Assembly (NCBI GenBank): GCA_034926235.1
Contig: JAYFRE010000019.1
Coordinates: 1 to 21,932, forward strand
Source of the DNA: JAYFRE01 sp034926235
GTDB lineage: Bacteria > Pseudomonadota > Alphaproteobacteria > Rhodospirillales > Magnetospirillaceae
Length of the DNA stretch: 21,932 nt
Direction of reading: 5' to 3'
Shown here piece by piece: positions 15,513 through 21,932 of this stretch (position 1 is its first letter; the number at the start of each line of letters is the position of its first letter). The notes under the pieces are model-generated. The model did not search any database. It had not been told where the DNA came from and saw only the letters and a list, made by a program, of their open reading frames with translations. Position numbers and translations under genes: made by a program.

Positions 15513-16946
15513 ATGCCGCACAGCCTGACCACCGAGGATTTGTTTTTCAGACGCACCAGCCTCGATCAAGAGCGGATATTGCCCATCGTCGCCCATGCGC
15601 TCGAAGGTGCCGACGATGGCGAATTGTTCCTGGAATACCGGCAATCGGAAAGCGTCGCGCTCGATGACGGGCGGGTCAAAAGCGCCGGCTTCGACAGCGT
15701 GCAGGGCTTCGGCCTGCGCGCCGTCTCGGGCGAGGCGAGCGGGTTCGCCCATGCCTCCGAACTGTCTGAAGCCAGCCTGAAACGGGCGGCGGAGGCTGTG
15801 CGCCAGGTCCGGTCGGGCCGGAGCGGCACCGCCGGATTGCCGCCTACCTCCACCAACCGTATCCTTTATACCGATCTGAACCCACTGGGTCTGGTCCCGT
15901 TCGAGACCAAGGTGGCGCTCCTGGAACAGATCGACGCCTATGCCCGCGGACTGGATCCGCGCGTGGTTCAGGTGATGGCGTCGCTGTCGGGTTCCTGGCA
16001 GGCGGTGCGCATCCTGCGCGCCGATGGCAGCCACGCCTCGGACGTCCGCCCGCTGGTCCGCCTCAACGTCTCGGTGGTGGTCAAGCACAAGGACCGCATG
16101 GAAACCGGCAGTCACGGCTTCGGCGGGCGCGTCACCTATGACGGGCTGATCGAGACCAGGGCCTGGAAAGCCGAGGTGGACGAAGCGCTGCGCCAAGCGC
16201 TGGTCAATCTCGATTCCGTGCCCGCTCCGGCCGGCGACATGACCGTGGTCCTGGGGCCGGGATGGCCCGGAATCCTGCTGCACGAAGCCATCGGCCACGG
16301 GCTGGAAGGCGATTTCAACCGCAAGCGCACCTCGGCCTTTTCCGGCATGATCGGCCAGCGCGTCGCAGCACCCGGCGTAACCGTGGTCGATGACGGCACC
16401 CTGCCCGACCGGCGCGGCTCGATCTCAATCGACGACGAGGGCACGCCGTCTTCGCGCACCGTGTTGATCGAGGACGGCATCCTCAAAGGCTATCTGCTCG
16501 ACCGGCTGAACGCGCGGTTGCTGGGCCAGTCCCCGACCGGCAATGGACGCCGCCAATCCCATGGCTGCCCGCCTCTGCCGCGCATGACCAACACCTTCAT
16601 GCTGGCCGGCGACAAAAGCCCGGAGGAAATCATCGCCTCGGTCAAGAACGGCGTTTACGCGGTCAATTTCGGCGGCGGGCAGGTCGATATCACCAGCGGC
16701 AAATTCGTCTTTTCGGCCACCGAAGCCTACGCCATCGAAAACGGCCGGCTGGGCCCGGCGCTGAAGGGTGCGACCCTGATCGGCAACGGCCCCGACGTGC
16801 TGACCCGCGTATCCATGATCGGCAACGATCTTGCGCTCGATTCGGGCGTCGGCACCTGCGGCAAGGACGGCCAAAGCGTGGCCGTCGGCGTCGGCCAGCC
16901 TACGTTACGCATCGACGGACTGACCGTGGGCGGCACCTCGCTTTAA
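15513..16946 (+). CDS. tldD: Metalloprotease TldD
   Basis: TldD pairs with TldE (PmbA) to form a zinc protease that trims unfolded or ribosomally made peptides, including microcin B17 leader and CcdA antitoxin in E. coli. The 477-residue protein carries the zinc site HEAIGHGLEGDF (H257, H262) and the third ligand C449 in GVGTCGKDGQS, plus DRRGSISIDDEGTPS, VNFGGGQVDITSGKFVFS and the terminal PTLRIDGLTVGGTS. The ATG at 15513 has AAGGA 7 bases upstream. A local oddity is residues 348-356, QSHGCPPLP, between NGRR and RMTNTF, where I expect something like QSYAHAPMP. TldE is not in the window, and no peptide substrate gene is seen nearby. Confidence 0.96.
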   Translation: MPHSLTTEDLFFRRTSLDQERILPIVAHALEGADDGELFLEYRQSESVALDDGRVKSAGFDSVQGFGLRAVSGEASGFAHASELSEASLKRAAEAVRQVRSGRSGTAGLPPTSTNRILYTDLNPLGLVPFETKVALLEQIDAYARGLDPRVVQVMASLSGSWQAVRILRADGSHASDVRPLVRLNVSVVVKHKDRMETGSHGFGGRVTYDGLIETRAWKAEVDEALRQALVNLDSVPAPAGDMTVVLGPGWPGILLHEAIGHGLEGDFNRKRTSAFSGMIGQRVAAPGVTVVDDGTLPDRRGSISIDDEGTPSSRTVLIEDGILKGYLLDRLNARLLGQSPTGNGRRQSHGCPPLPRMTNTFMLAGDKSPEEIIASVKNGVYAVNFGGGQVDITSGKFVFSATEAYAIENGRLGPALKGATLIGNGPDVLTRVSMIGNDLALDSGVGTCGKDGQSVAVGVGQPTLRIDGLTVGGTSL

Positions 16947-16975
16947 GCCGCCGCCCATCCATAGCCCCGGCGGCT
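16946..16975. terminator. Possible hairpin between tldD and the RraA-like gene
   Basis: AGCCGCCG (16946-16953) and CGGCGGCT (16968-16975) are perfect 8-base arms around a 14-base loop, filling the 28-base gap between two converging genes. Neither strand has a good T-run after the stem, so it is a weak, possibly bidirectional terminator. Confidence 0.4.
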
Positions 16976-17649
16976 CACTCCGTCCGGGGCGCGGGCAGAC
17001 CGAAGGTTTCGGCAGCCGAGCGCCCGCTTGCCAGGCTTTCGATCCATTGCGATTCCAGAACCAGCTTCGCCTGAGCGGCCTGGATGTGGGCGCGCGTCCT
17101 CTCGGGCGACAAGACGACAAGCCCGTCATCGTCACCGATGACGAGATCGCCGGGCTGGACCATCTGGCCGCCGATCGACACCGGCAGATTGACCGCGCCC
17201 TGCCCGCCCGCCACCGGGCCGCGCGGCGTCACCGAACGCGCGAAGACAGAAAAATCCGTCCACCCGGCCAGCGTGCCGACATCCCGGATGGCTCCGTCAC
17301 ACACTAGGCCCGAACAGCCGCGATGGCGCAGATGACCGCCGATGATCTCGCCCAACATGGCAAAGGCGGCGTTGCCGCCCGCCGCAACCATCAGCACGTC
17401 GTCTGGTCCGATGATGTCCATCGCATGAACGATGGCGGTGAAATCCGGCGGCGCGCACAGCACCGTCACCGCGCGTCCGAAAAGCCTGGGCTGTTTCCCG
17501 GGTGGATTGAGCGGACGGATGGCCGGATCGATCCGCCCCAGATCACCGACCAGATCGGCGGCGACTGCGGTGGGGATCTGCCGCCACGGTTCGATATCGG
17601 CGGACGTCAAAGCTGTGGTCGAAGAAAGAGCATGAACCGTAACCGTCAT
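16975..17649 (-). CDS. RraA family protein (HMG/CHA aldolase-like)
   Basis: A 224-residue protein of the RraA / 4-hydroxy-4-methyl-2-oxoglutarate aldolase family. The signature is GEIIGGHLRHRGCSGLVCDGAIRD with E101, R122 and D123, the positions that bind substrate and divalent metal in the aldolases; the late GDLVIGDDDGLVVL is also typical. Members are often wrongly called menaquinone methyltransferase. Keeping the active residues points to an aldolase or decarboxylase acting on a 2-oxo diacid rather than an RNase E inhibitor, but the substrate cannot be told. A strong AGGAGG lies about 10 bases before the ATG. It follows gshA by 27 bases and is last in the rsmE-gshA run. Confidence 0.85.
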   Translation of the reverse strand: MTVTVHALSSTTALTSADIEPWRQIPTAVAADLVGDLGRIDPAIRPLNPPGKQPRLFGRAVTVLCAPPDFTAIVHAMDIIGPDDVLMVAAGGNAAFAMLGEIIGGHLRHRGCSGLVCDGAIRDVGTLAGWTDFSVFARSVTPRGPVAGGQGAVNLPVSIGGQMVQPGDLVIGDDDGLVVLSPERTRAHIQAAQAKLVLESQWIESLASGRSAAETFGLPAPRTE

Positions 17650-17676
17650 TGCCTCGTTCCTCCTCGCTCGCCGCCC

Positions 17677-19041
17677 TCAATAAGAATAGTCGCGGTAGAC
17701 GCCGGCGACATCGCCTTTCCAGCGTCCCTCATAGTCGGTCAGCATCATTTCCGCCGGAGTGCGCCCCGAAGCGGCGATAACGCGCAAGGTTTCCAGGAAA
17801 ACCGATTCGTCATTGCCGCATTCGCCGCGATGGCCGCGCGCGCGTAAGCCCGCCCCCGACCAGTCGAGCACGCGCAGCGCCAGTTCGCGCACACTTTCCG
17901 ACCGAAACGGCGTCGCCAGACCGGTGCGCGGCACCGCATCGCGCAGGTAGGCCCGCTCCGCGTCCGTCCAGTCCTTGATCTCGTCCCAGGCGGCGTCCAA
18001 CGCTCCCTGATCGTATAAAAGCCCGGTCCAGAACGCCGGCAGCGCGCAAAGCCGCCGCCAGGGTCCGCCATCCGCACCGCGCATTTCCAGATAGCGCTTG
18101 AGCCGCACTTCGGGAAATACGGTGGTCAGATGATCCGCCCAATCGCCCAGAGTGGGGCATTCACCAGGCAAGGCCGGCAGGCGCCCATTCATGAAATCAC
18201 GGAAAGACTGACCAGCGGCATCGATATAACGGCCCTCGCGGTAGACGAAATACATCGGCACATCGAGCACCCAATCGACATAGCGCTCAAATCCCATGCC
18301 GGGTTGGAAGACCCAGGGCAGGATGCCGCAGCGGTCGGGATCGGTATCGGTCCAGACCCGGCTGCGCGTGCTCAAAAATCCCGACGGCTTGCCTTCGACA
18401 AAGGGGGAACTGGCCCACAAAGCGGTGGCGACCGGCTGTAAGGCAAGTGCGACCCGGAACTTCCGGATCATGTCCGCCTCGTCGGAAAAGTCCAGATTGA
18501 CCTGCACCGTGGCGGTGCGCAGCATCATGTCGAGCCCCAGCGATCCCCGCGTCGGCATGTAGCGGCGCATGATCGCGTAGCGTCCCTTCGGCATCCAGGG
18601 GATGTCCTCGCGCCGCGCCTTGGGGATGAATCCGACGCCCAGGAAGCCGACCTTCAGCGCCGCCCCGACGGCCTTGGCCTGGGTCAAATGTTCGTTCACC
18701 TCGGCGCAGGTCTGGTGCAGCGTTTCCAGCGGCGCGCCCGATAATTCGAGCTGCCCGCCCGGCTCCAGCGTGACGCTGGCCTGGCCCTTGGACAAAGCGA
18801 TGACCTGCCCCGCCTCCAACACCGGCTCCCAGCCATAGGCGGCCAACCCGTTCAGCACCGCCCCGATGCCGGCCTCGCCCTCATAGGGAACCGGCGACAG
18901 ATCATCCAGGCGGAAAACGAATTTTTCGTGTTCCGTGCCGATCCGCCAATCCGAACGCGGTTTGCCACCACCGGCCAGATAATCGACCAGTTGGGCCTTT
19001 CCGGTCACGGGCTCGCTGGCCGGAGGAATCGATGCAGGCAT
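17677..19041 (-). CDS. gshA: Glutamate-cysteine ligase (plant/alphaproteobacterial type)
   Basis: Catalyses the first step of glutathione synthesis, joining glutamate and cysteine with ATP. The 454-residue length and motifs (RIGTEHEKFVF, TLEPGGQLELSGAP, MRRYMPTRGSLGLDMMLRTATVQVNLDF, LKRYLEMRGADGGPW) match the plant-like class found in rhizobia and relatives, not the E. coli class. The ATG at 19041 follows the rsmE stop by 6 bases, so the two are co-transcribed. The C-terminus (EGRWKGDVAGVYRDYSY) is the usual family end. Glutathione synthetase (gshB) is not in the window. Confidence 0.96.
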   Translation of the reverse strand: MPASIPPASEPVTGKAQLVDYLAGGGKPRSDWRIGTEHEKFVFRLDDLSPVPYEGEAGIGAVLNGLAAYGWEPVLEAGQVIALSKGQASVTLEPGGQLELSGAPLETLHQTCAEVNEHLTQAKAVGAALKVGFLGVGFIPKARREDIPWMPKGRYAIMRRYMPTRGSLGLDMMLRTATVQVNLDFSDEADMIRKFRVALALQPVATALWASSPFVEGKPSGFLSTRSRVWTDTDPDRCGILPWVFQPGMGFERYVDWVLDVPMYFVYREGRYIDAAGQSFRDFMNGRLPALPGECPTLGDWADHLTTVFPEVRLKRYLEMRGADGGPWRRLCALPAFWTGLLYDQGALDAAWDEIKDWTDAERAYLRDAVPRTGLATPFRSESVRELALRVLDWSGAGLRARGHRGECGNDESVFLETLRVIAASGRTPAEMMLTDYEGRWKGDVAGVYRDYSY

Positions 19042-19047
19042 GGCTGT

Positions 19048-19827
19048 TCAGTCCTTTGCGCCAGACAGGGGGATGTGCCGGCCGGCGGGAGAATCCCGCC
19101 AGTCGCCGCAAGATGATTGCAAGCAGGCCAGCGCCGCGACGACCGCCGTGTCGGCCCTTAAGATTCTCGGCCCCAGCCCAACACTCTGCGTGAAGGAAAG
19201 CCGGGACAATCCGTCTATTTCATCGGCGGAAAAACCGCCTTCAGGCCCCACCAGGACCGCCAGCGGGCCGGGGGGCAATTGCGGCAAGACCGCGCCGATC
19301 GGCGCACCGCCGCCGCGTTCGTCCAAAACGATCAGACGCCGCCCGTCCGGCCATGACCCCAGGACCGTTTCCAGCGGACGGGGCGCCTCGATCGCGGGGA
19401 TCGACAAACGCCGGCATTGTTCGGCGGCCTCGATGGCGGTGGCGCGCAGCCGGTCTTCGTTGACGCGCGAGGATGCCGTGTTTTGCGTCCAGACCGGCAG
19501 CAGCGCAGAAACGCCCAACTCGGTCGCCTTTTCCACGATCAGATCCAGCCGTTGGCGTTTGACCGGAGCGAACAGCAGCCACAGATCGGGTTCCGCTGTC
19601 TGAGGCCGCAGCTGGGCCAAAACCTCCCAGAACGCTTTCTTGCGCCCCTCGACCCTTAAGCAAGCGCGCCATTCGCCGTCGCGGCCATTGAACAGCGCCA
19701 CATTCTCGCCCGAAGCGGCGCGCATGACATTGAGCAGATAATGCGTCTGTTCGGGCGATGGAGACAAAACGGCTCCTTCCGCCAGGGCGTCATCGACAAA
19801 CAAGCGCAGTTTGGGCTGAAGGTTCAT
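19048..19827 (-). CDS. rsmE: 16S rRNA (uracil(1498)-N(3))-methyltransferase
   Basis: A SPOUT-class methyltransferase that makes m3U1498 in 16S rRNA of the assembled 30S subunit. The 259-residue protein has the N-terminal PUA-like part (RLFVDD, HYLLNVMRAASGENVALFNGRDGEW) and the C-terminal knot with VKRQRLDLIVEKATELGV, LVGPEGGFSADEI and LGPRILRADTAVVAAL, which bind S-adenosylmethionine. It is the first gene of the rsmE-gshA-RraA-like run and is divergent from ubiA with 44 bases between the starts, so the two promoters must overlap. The pairing of rsmE, gshA and ubiA is, from memory, a common alphaproteobacterial order. Confidence 0.96.
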   Translation of the reverse strand: MNLQPKLRLFVDDALAEGAVLSPSPEQTHYLLNVMRAASGENVALFNGRDGEWRACLRVEGRKKAFWEVLAQLRPQTAEPDLWLLFAPVKRQRLDLIVEKATELGVSALLPVWTQNTASSRVNEDRLRATAIEAAEQCRRLSIPAIEAPRPLETVLGSWPDGRRLIVLDERGGGAPIGAVLPQLPPGPLAVLVGPEGGFSADEIDGLSRLSFTQSVGLGPRILRADTAVVAALACLQSSCGDWRDSPAGRHIPLSGAKD

Positions 19828-19871
19828 TCTAGGCTAGGCAGTCCTGTTAAGCCGCCATAATGTAGTTCACC

Positions 19872-20789
19872 ATGAAAGAAACAGGAACCCTTCTGGGAGA
19901 CATTCCGGTCGGCAGCTGGATCAATCGTCTTTCGCCGTCGGGGGCGCGCCCCTATCTGCGGCTGATGCGGCTCGACCGTCCTATCGGGACATGGCTGCTT
20001 TTGTTTCCCTGTTGGTGGAGCATCGCCATGGCCGCAACCGAGGGCGGCCCGGATTTACGGCTGATGATCCTGTTCGCCCTGGGTGCTGTGGTCATGCGCG
20101 GCGCCGGCTGTACTTTCAACGACATCGTTGACCGCGATTATGACGGGCGCGTCGAGCGCACCACCCACCGGCCAATCCCGGCAGGTGAAATATCCACCAC
20201 CCAGGCCGCCCTTTTCCTGATTCTGCTGCTGTTCCTGGGGCTGCTGATCCTGTTGCAGTTGGGCACGCTGGCGATCGGACTGGGAGCCGTTTCGCTGCTG
20301 CTGGTCTTTACCTATCCCTTCATGAAACGAGTCACCTACTGGCCCCAGGCCTGGCTGGGGCTGACCTTCAATTGGGGAGCCATTCTAGGCTGGGCGGCCG
20401 CCACCGGCGGATTGAATGCCGTCCCCTTGACACTGTATGCGGCAGGCTTCTTCTGGACCCTGGGCTATGACACCATCTATGCCCATCAGGACAAGCAGGA
20501 CGACGCGGTGATCGGCCTTAAATCCTCCGCCCTGCGCCTGGGCAGCGCCACGCCCGGATGGATGATCGGCTTCTATACCCTGACCCTGACCGGCATCGCC
20601 GCCGCCGGCGCGCTGGCCGAACTCCACTGGGTCTTTTATCCCATTCTCGCCCTGGCCGGGATCCAGCTTTTCTGGCAAATCCGCACACTCGACATCGATC
20701 ATCCGGGAAATTGCCTGCGCCGCTTCCGCTCGAATCGTTGGTTCGGCTGGCTGGTATTGACCGCCATCGTTGCGGGCCGGCTTTGGTAG
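19872..20789 (+). CDS. ubiA: 4-hydroxybenzoate octaprenyltransferase
   Basis: Membrane prenyltransferase that attaches the polyprenyl tail to 4-hydroxybenzoate in ubiquinone synthesis. The 305-residue protein has the first aspartate motif NDIVDRDYDGRV (N83, D84, D87, D91), then ERTTHRPIPAG, and the second motif GYDTIYAHQDKQDD; hydrophobic helices fill most of the rest (for example LFLILLLFLGLLILLQL). The last residues RFRSNRWFGWLVL are typical of the UbiA end. It is divergent from rsmE, and its stop overlaps the likely TTG start of the downstream methyltransferase. Confidence 0.96.
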   Translation: MKETGTLLGDIPVGSWINRLSPSGARPYLRLMRLDRPIGTWLLLFPCWWSIAMAATEGGPDLRLMILFALGAVVMRGAGCTFNDIVDRDYDGRVERTTHRPIPAGEISTTQAALFLILLLFLGLLILLQLGTLAIGLGAVSLLLVFTYPFMKRVTYWPQAWLGLTFNWGAILGWAAATGGLNAVPLTLYAAGFFWTLGYDTIYAHQDKQDDAVIGLKSSALRLGSATPGWMIGFYTLTLTGIAAAGALAELHWVFYPILALAGIQLFWQIRTLDIDHPGNCLRRFRSNRWFGWLVLTAIVAGRLW

Positions 20790-21442
20790 GCCCCGCAGAC
20801 TCCTTCATCGCCGCCCACACTGCGCTTGAAGCGCCGCCCGCTTGTCCTGAAATCCGGCTCCATCTCGCCACCGAGATCACGCCGATGTGGCAGGCCACCG
20901 AGGATTTTCTGACCCGCCACAACCTGCCGCCGCCCTATTGGGCCTTTGCCTGGGCCGGCGGTCAGGCCGTGGCGCGCTTCCTGCTCGATAATCCTCGGTG
21001 GGTCGCCGGTAAATCCGTGCTGGATTTCGCCGCCGGATCGGGGCTGGTCGCCATCGCCGCCGCCAAAGCCGGTGCGGCCAAGGTCGAAACCGCCGAGATC
21101 GACCCCATGGCCAACGCAGCGATCGCCCTGAATGCCGCCGCCAACGGCGTCGCCGTCACCATTTTGGATGGCGACGTGCTGGACCAGACGGACATGCCCT
21201 GGGACATCATCGCCGCCGGCGATGTCTGTTACGAACGCCCGATGGCCAAACGGGTTCTCGCCTGGCTGAAACGTTGCCGGGACAAAGGTGCTACCATAAT
21301 CCTGGGCGATCCAGGCCGCGCCTATCTGCCCGGAAGCGGCCTGGTCCGGCTGGGCTCCTACACCATTCCCTGTTCGCTGGAACTAGAGGACCGCACCAGC
21401 CGCGAAGCCGCCATCTACACCTTGGAAAGACCGACAGAATAA
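20783..21442 (+). CDS. COG3897 methyltransferase (ETF-beta lysine methyltransferase-like)
   Basis: A class I S-adenosylmethionine methyltransferase of about 219 residues. Motif I is LDFAAGSGLVAIAAAKAGA (D81 to G87), preceded by the family block PPPYWAFAWAGGQAVARFLLDNP and followed by AEIDPMANAAIALNAAANGV, GDVCYE and DPGRAYLP. These match the bacterial group related to human METTL20/ETFBKMT, whose Agrobacterium member methylates lysines of ETF-beta and ribosomal protein L7/L12. The substrate here is inferred by family. No ATG fits the expected N-terminus (FIAAHTALEAPP); I propose the TTG at 20783, overlapping the ubiA stop, with no clear ribosome site, so translation may rely on coupling. The next ATG (20885) would cut the conserved start. 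Confidence 0.88.
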   Translation: MVGPADSFIAAHTALEAPPACPEIRLHLATEITPMWQATEDFLTRHNLPPPYWAFAWAGGQAVARFLLDNPRWVAGKSVLDFAAGSGLVAIAAAKAGAAKVETAEIDPMANAAIALNAAANGVAVTILDGDVLDQTDMPWDIIAAGDVCYERPMAKRVLAWLKRCRDKGATIILGDPGRAYLPGSGLVRLGSYTIPCSLELEDRTSREAAIYTLERPTE

Positions 21443-21583
21443 ATCTGTGACGGTTTCATTGCAAAGTGGCGTCAGTTTCATGAAATATACTAACGACACC
21501 ACAAAATATATGTCCATGATCCCCCTGCCTCATCTATAGATGCCAGCAGACGATGCCTCGATACAGGGGGATGTCTTAAGGCA
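21443..21583 (+). promoter_or_regulatory. AT-rich promoter region of the metallophosphoesterase gene
   Basis: This 141-base gap is clearly richer in A and T than its surroundings. It holds GTTTCAT twice (21453-21459 and 21475-21481, period 22), the perfect palindrome TTTCATGAAA (21476-21485) next to a -10-like TATACT (21486-21491), and the perfect palindrome CATCTATAGATG (21531-21542). No -35 is found at 16-18 bases before TATACT, which would fit an activator-dependent promoter. A weak ACAGA/TCTGT hairpin (21434-21448) spans the methyltransferase stop. Confidence 0.45.
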
Positions 21584-21932
21584 ATGAATATCGCAACCGG
21601 AATCGACCGATACAGGTCCATATGGATTTCGGACATCCATCTTGGAACACGCGGCTGCAAAGCCGAATTCCTGCTCGATTTTCTAAGACACACCGAATCC
21701 GATTACCTTTATCTGGTTGGCGACATCGTCGATGGCTGGCGGCTGAAAAAAGCCTGGTATTGGCCGCAGGCTCATAACGACGTGGTGCAGAAATTGTTGC
21801 GCAAGGCGCGCAAGGGCACCCGCGTCATCTTTGTACCGGGCAATCACGACGCTTTTGCCCGCGACTACACGGAATTCCGCTTCGGCGGCATCGAAATCCT
21901 GACCGAAGCGCTTCATGTCGGGGCGGACGGAC
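21584..21932 (+). CDS. COG2908 metallophosphoesterase, PlcP/LpxH-like (3'-truncated)
   Basis: The first 116 residues of a calcineurin-type phosphoesterase. Metal-binding motifs in order are SDIHLG (D17, H19), GDIVDGW (D47), and GNHD (N87, H88, D89). Automatic annotation would say UDP-2,3-diacylglucosamine diphosphatase, but true LpxH has GNRD, and this N-terminal sequence (TRGCKAEFLLDFL, WYWPQAHNDVVQKLLRKARKGTRV) resembles the alphaproteobacterial group that includes the PlcP phospholipase of Sinorhizobium, used for lipid remodelling under phosphate limitation. That reading is from memory and is an inference. The ATG at 21584 has AAGG only 2 bases upstream and a G-run further back. The 3' end and any downstream glycosyltransferase lie outside the window. 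Confidence 0.85.
   Translation, partial: MNIATGIDRYRSIWISDIHLGTRGCKAEFLLDFLRHTESDYLYLVGDIVDGWRLKKAWYWPQAHNDVVQKLLRKARKGTRVIFVPGNHDAFARDYTEFRFGGIEILTEALHVGADG

Noticed and set aside
21445..21462. Canonical Pho box before the metallophosphoesterase
   Set aside because: CTGTGAC at 21445 resembles a half-site, but the position 11 bases on (TCATTGC) does not; only the looser GTTTCAT repeat was kept, as a finding.
1..21932. Search for tRNA, rRNA, CRISPR, insertion sequences, prophage or toxin-antitoxin genes
   Set aside because: All intergenic gaps were read on both strands; they are short and explained by terminators, leader or promoters, and every long frame with motifs is a housekeeping or known-family gene.

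Overview
This GC-rich window reads as a chromosomal housekeeping segment of an alphaproteobacterium, most likely in or near the Rhodospirillales. The clues are gene content and order: an ispH-thrB-rnhA overlapping cluster, a plant-type GshA, a type II (APH-fold) homoserine kinase, a split glycine decarboxylase behind a tandem glycine riboswitch, and a COG3897 methyltransferase after ubiA. The species cannot be named from this alone. I see no insertion sequence, prophage, CRISPR array, tRNA or rRNA, and no tract that looks recently acquired. I did not find a clearly new system; the strongest leads are regulatory.

Left part (1-4700). The 3' nine-tenths of carB (pyrimidine/arginine synthesis) is followed by greA, which ends at a very good intrinsic terminator. 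A DUF2000 gene on the minus strand is divergent from an Lrp/AsnC regulator, and two 13-bp inverted repeats lie 31 bp apart over the regulator's start.

Glycine cleavage operon (4746-9445, minus strand). The order is promoter, tandem glycine riboswitch, gcvT (GTG start), gcvH, gcvPA, gcvPB. A bidirectional terminator is shared with the converging lrp gene. The 5' P1 strand of the second aptamer is complementary to the gcvT Shine-Dalgarno region, suggesting a translational ON switch. An uncharacterised lipoprotein gene lies upstream of the operon.

Middle (10011-16946). ispH, thrB and rnhA overlap by 1-4 bases (isoprenoid, threonine and RNase HI functions). Converging on them is a ScsB/DsbD-type thiol-disulfide transporter. 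Divergent from that gene are yqgE (AlgH family) and tldD.

Right part (16975-21932). A minus-strand run rsmE - gshA - RraA-like converges on tldD. Divergent from rsmE are ubiA and a methyltransferase of the ETF-beta/L7-L12 lysine methyltransferase type. The window ends inside a COG2908 metallophosphoesterase that resembles PlcP-type phospholipases more than true LpxH; its AT-rich upstream region holds palindromes and a direct repeat.
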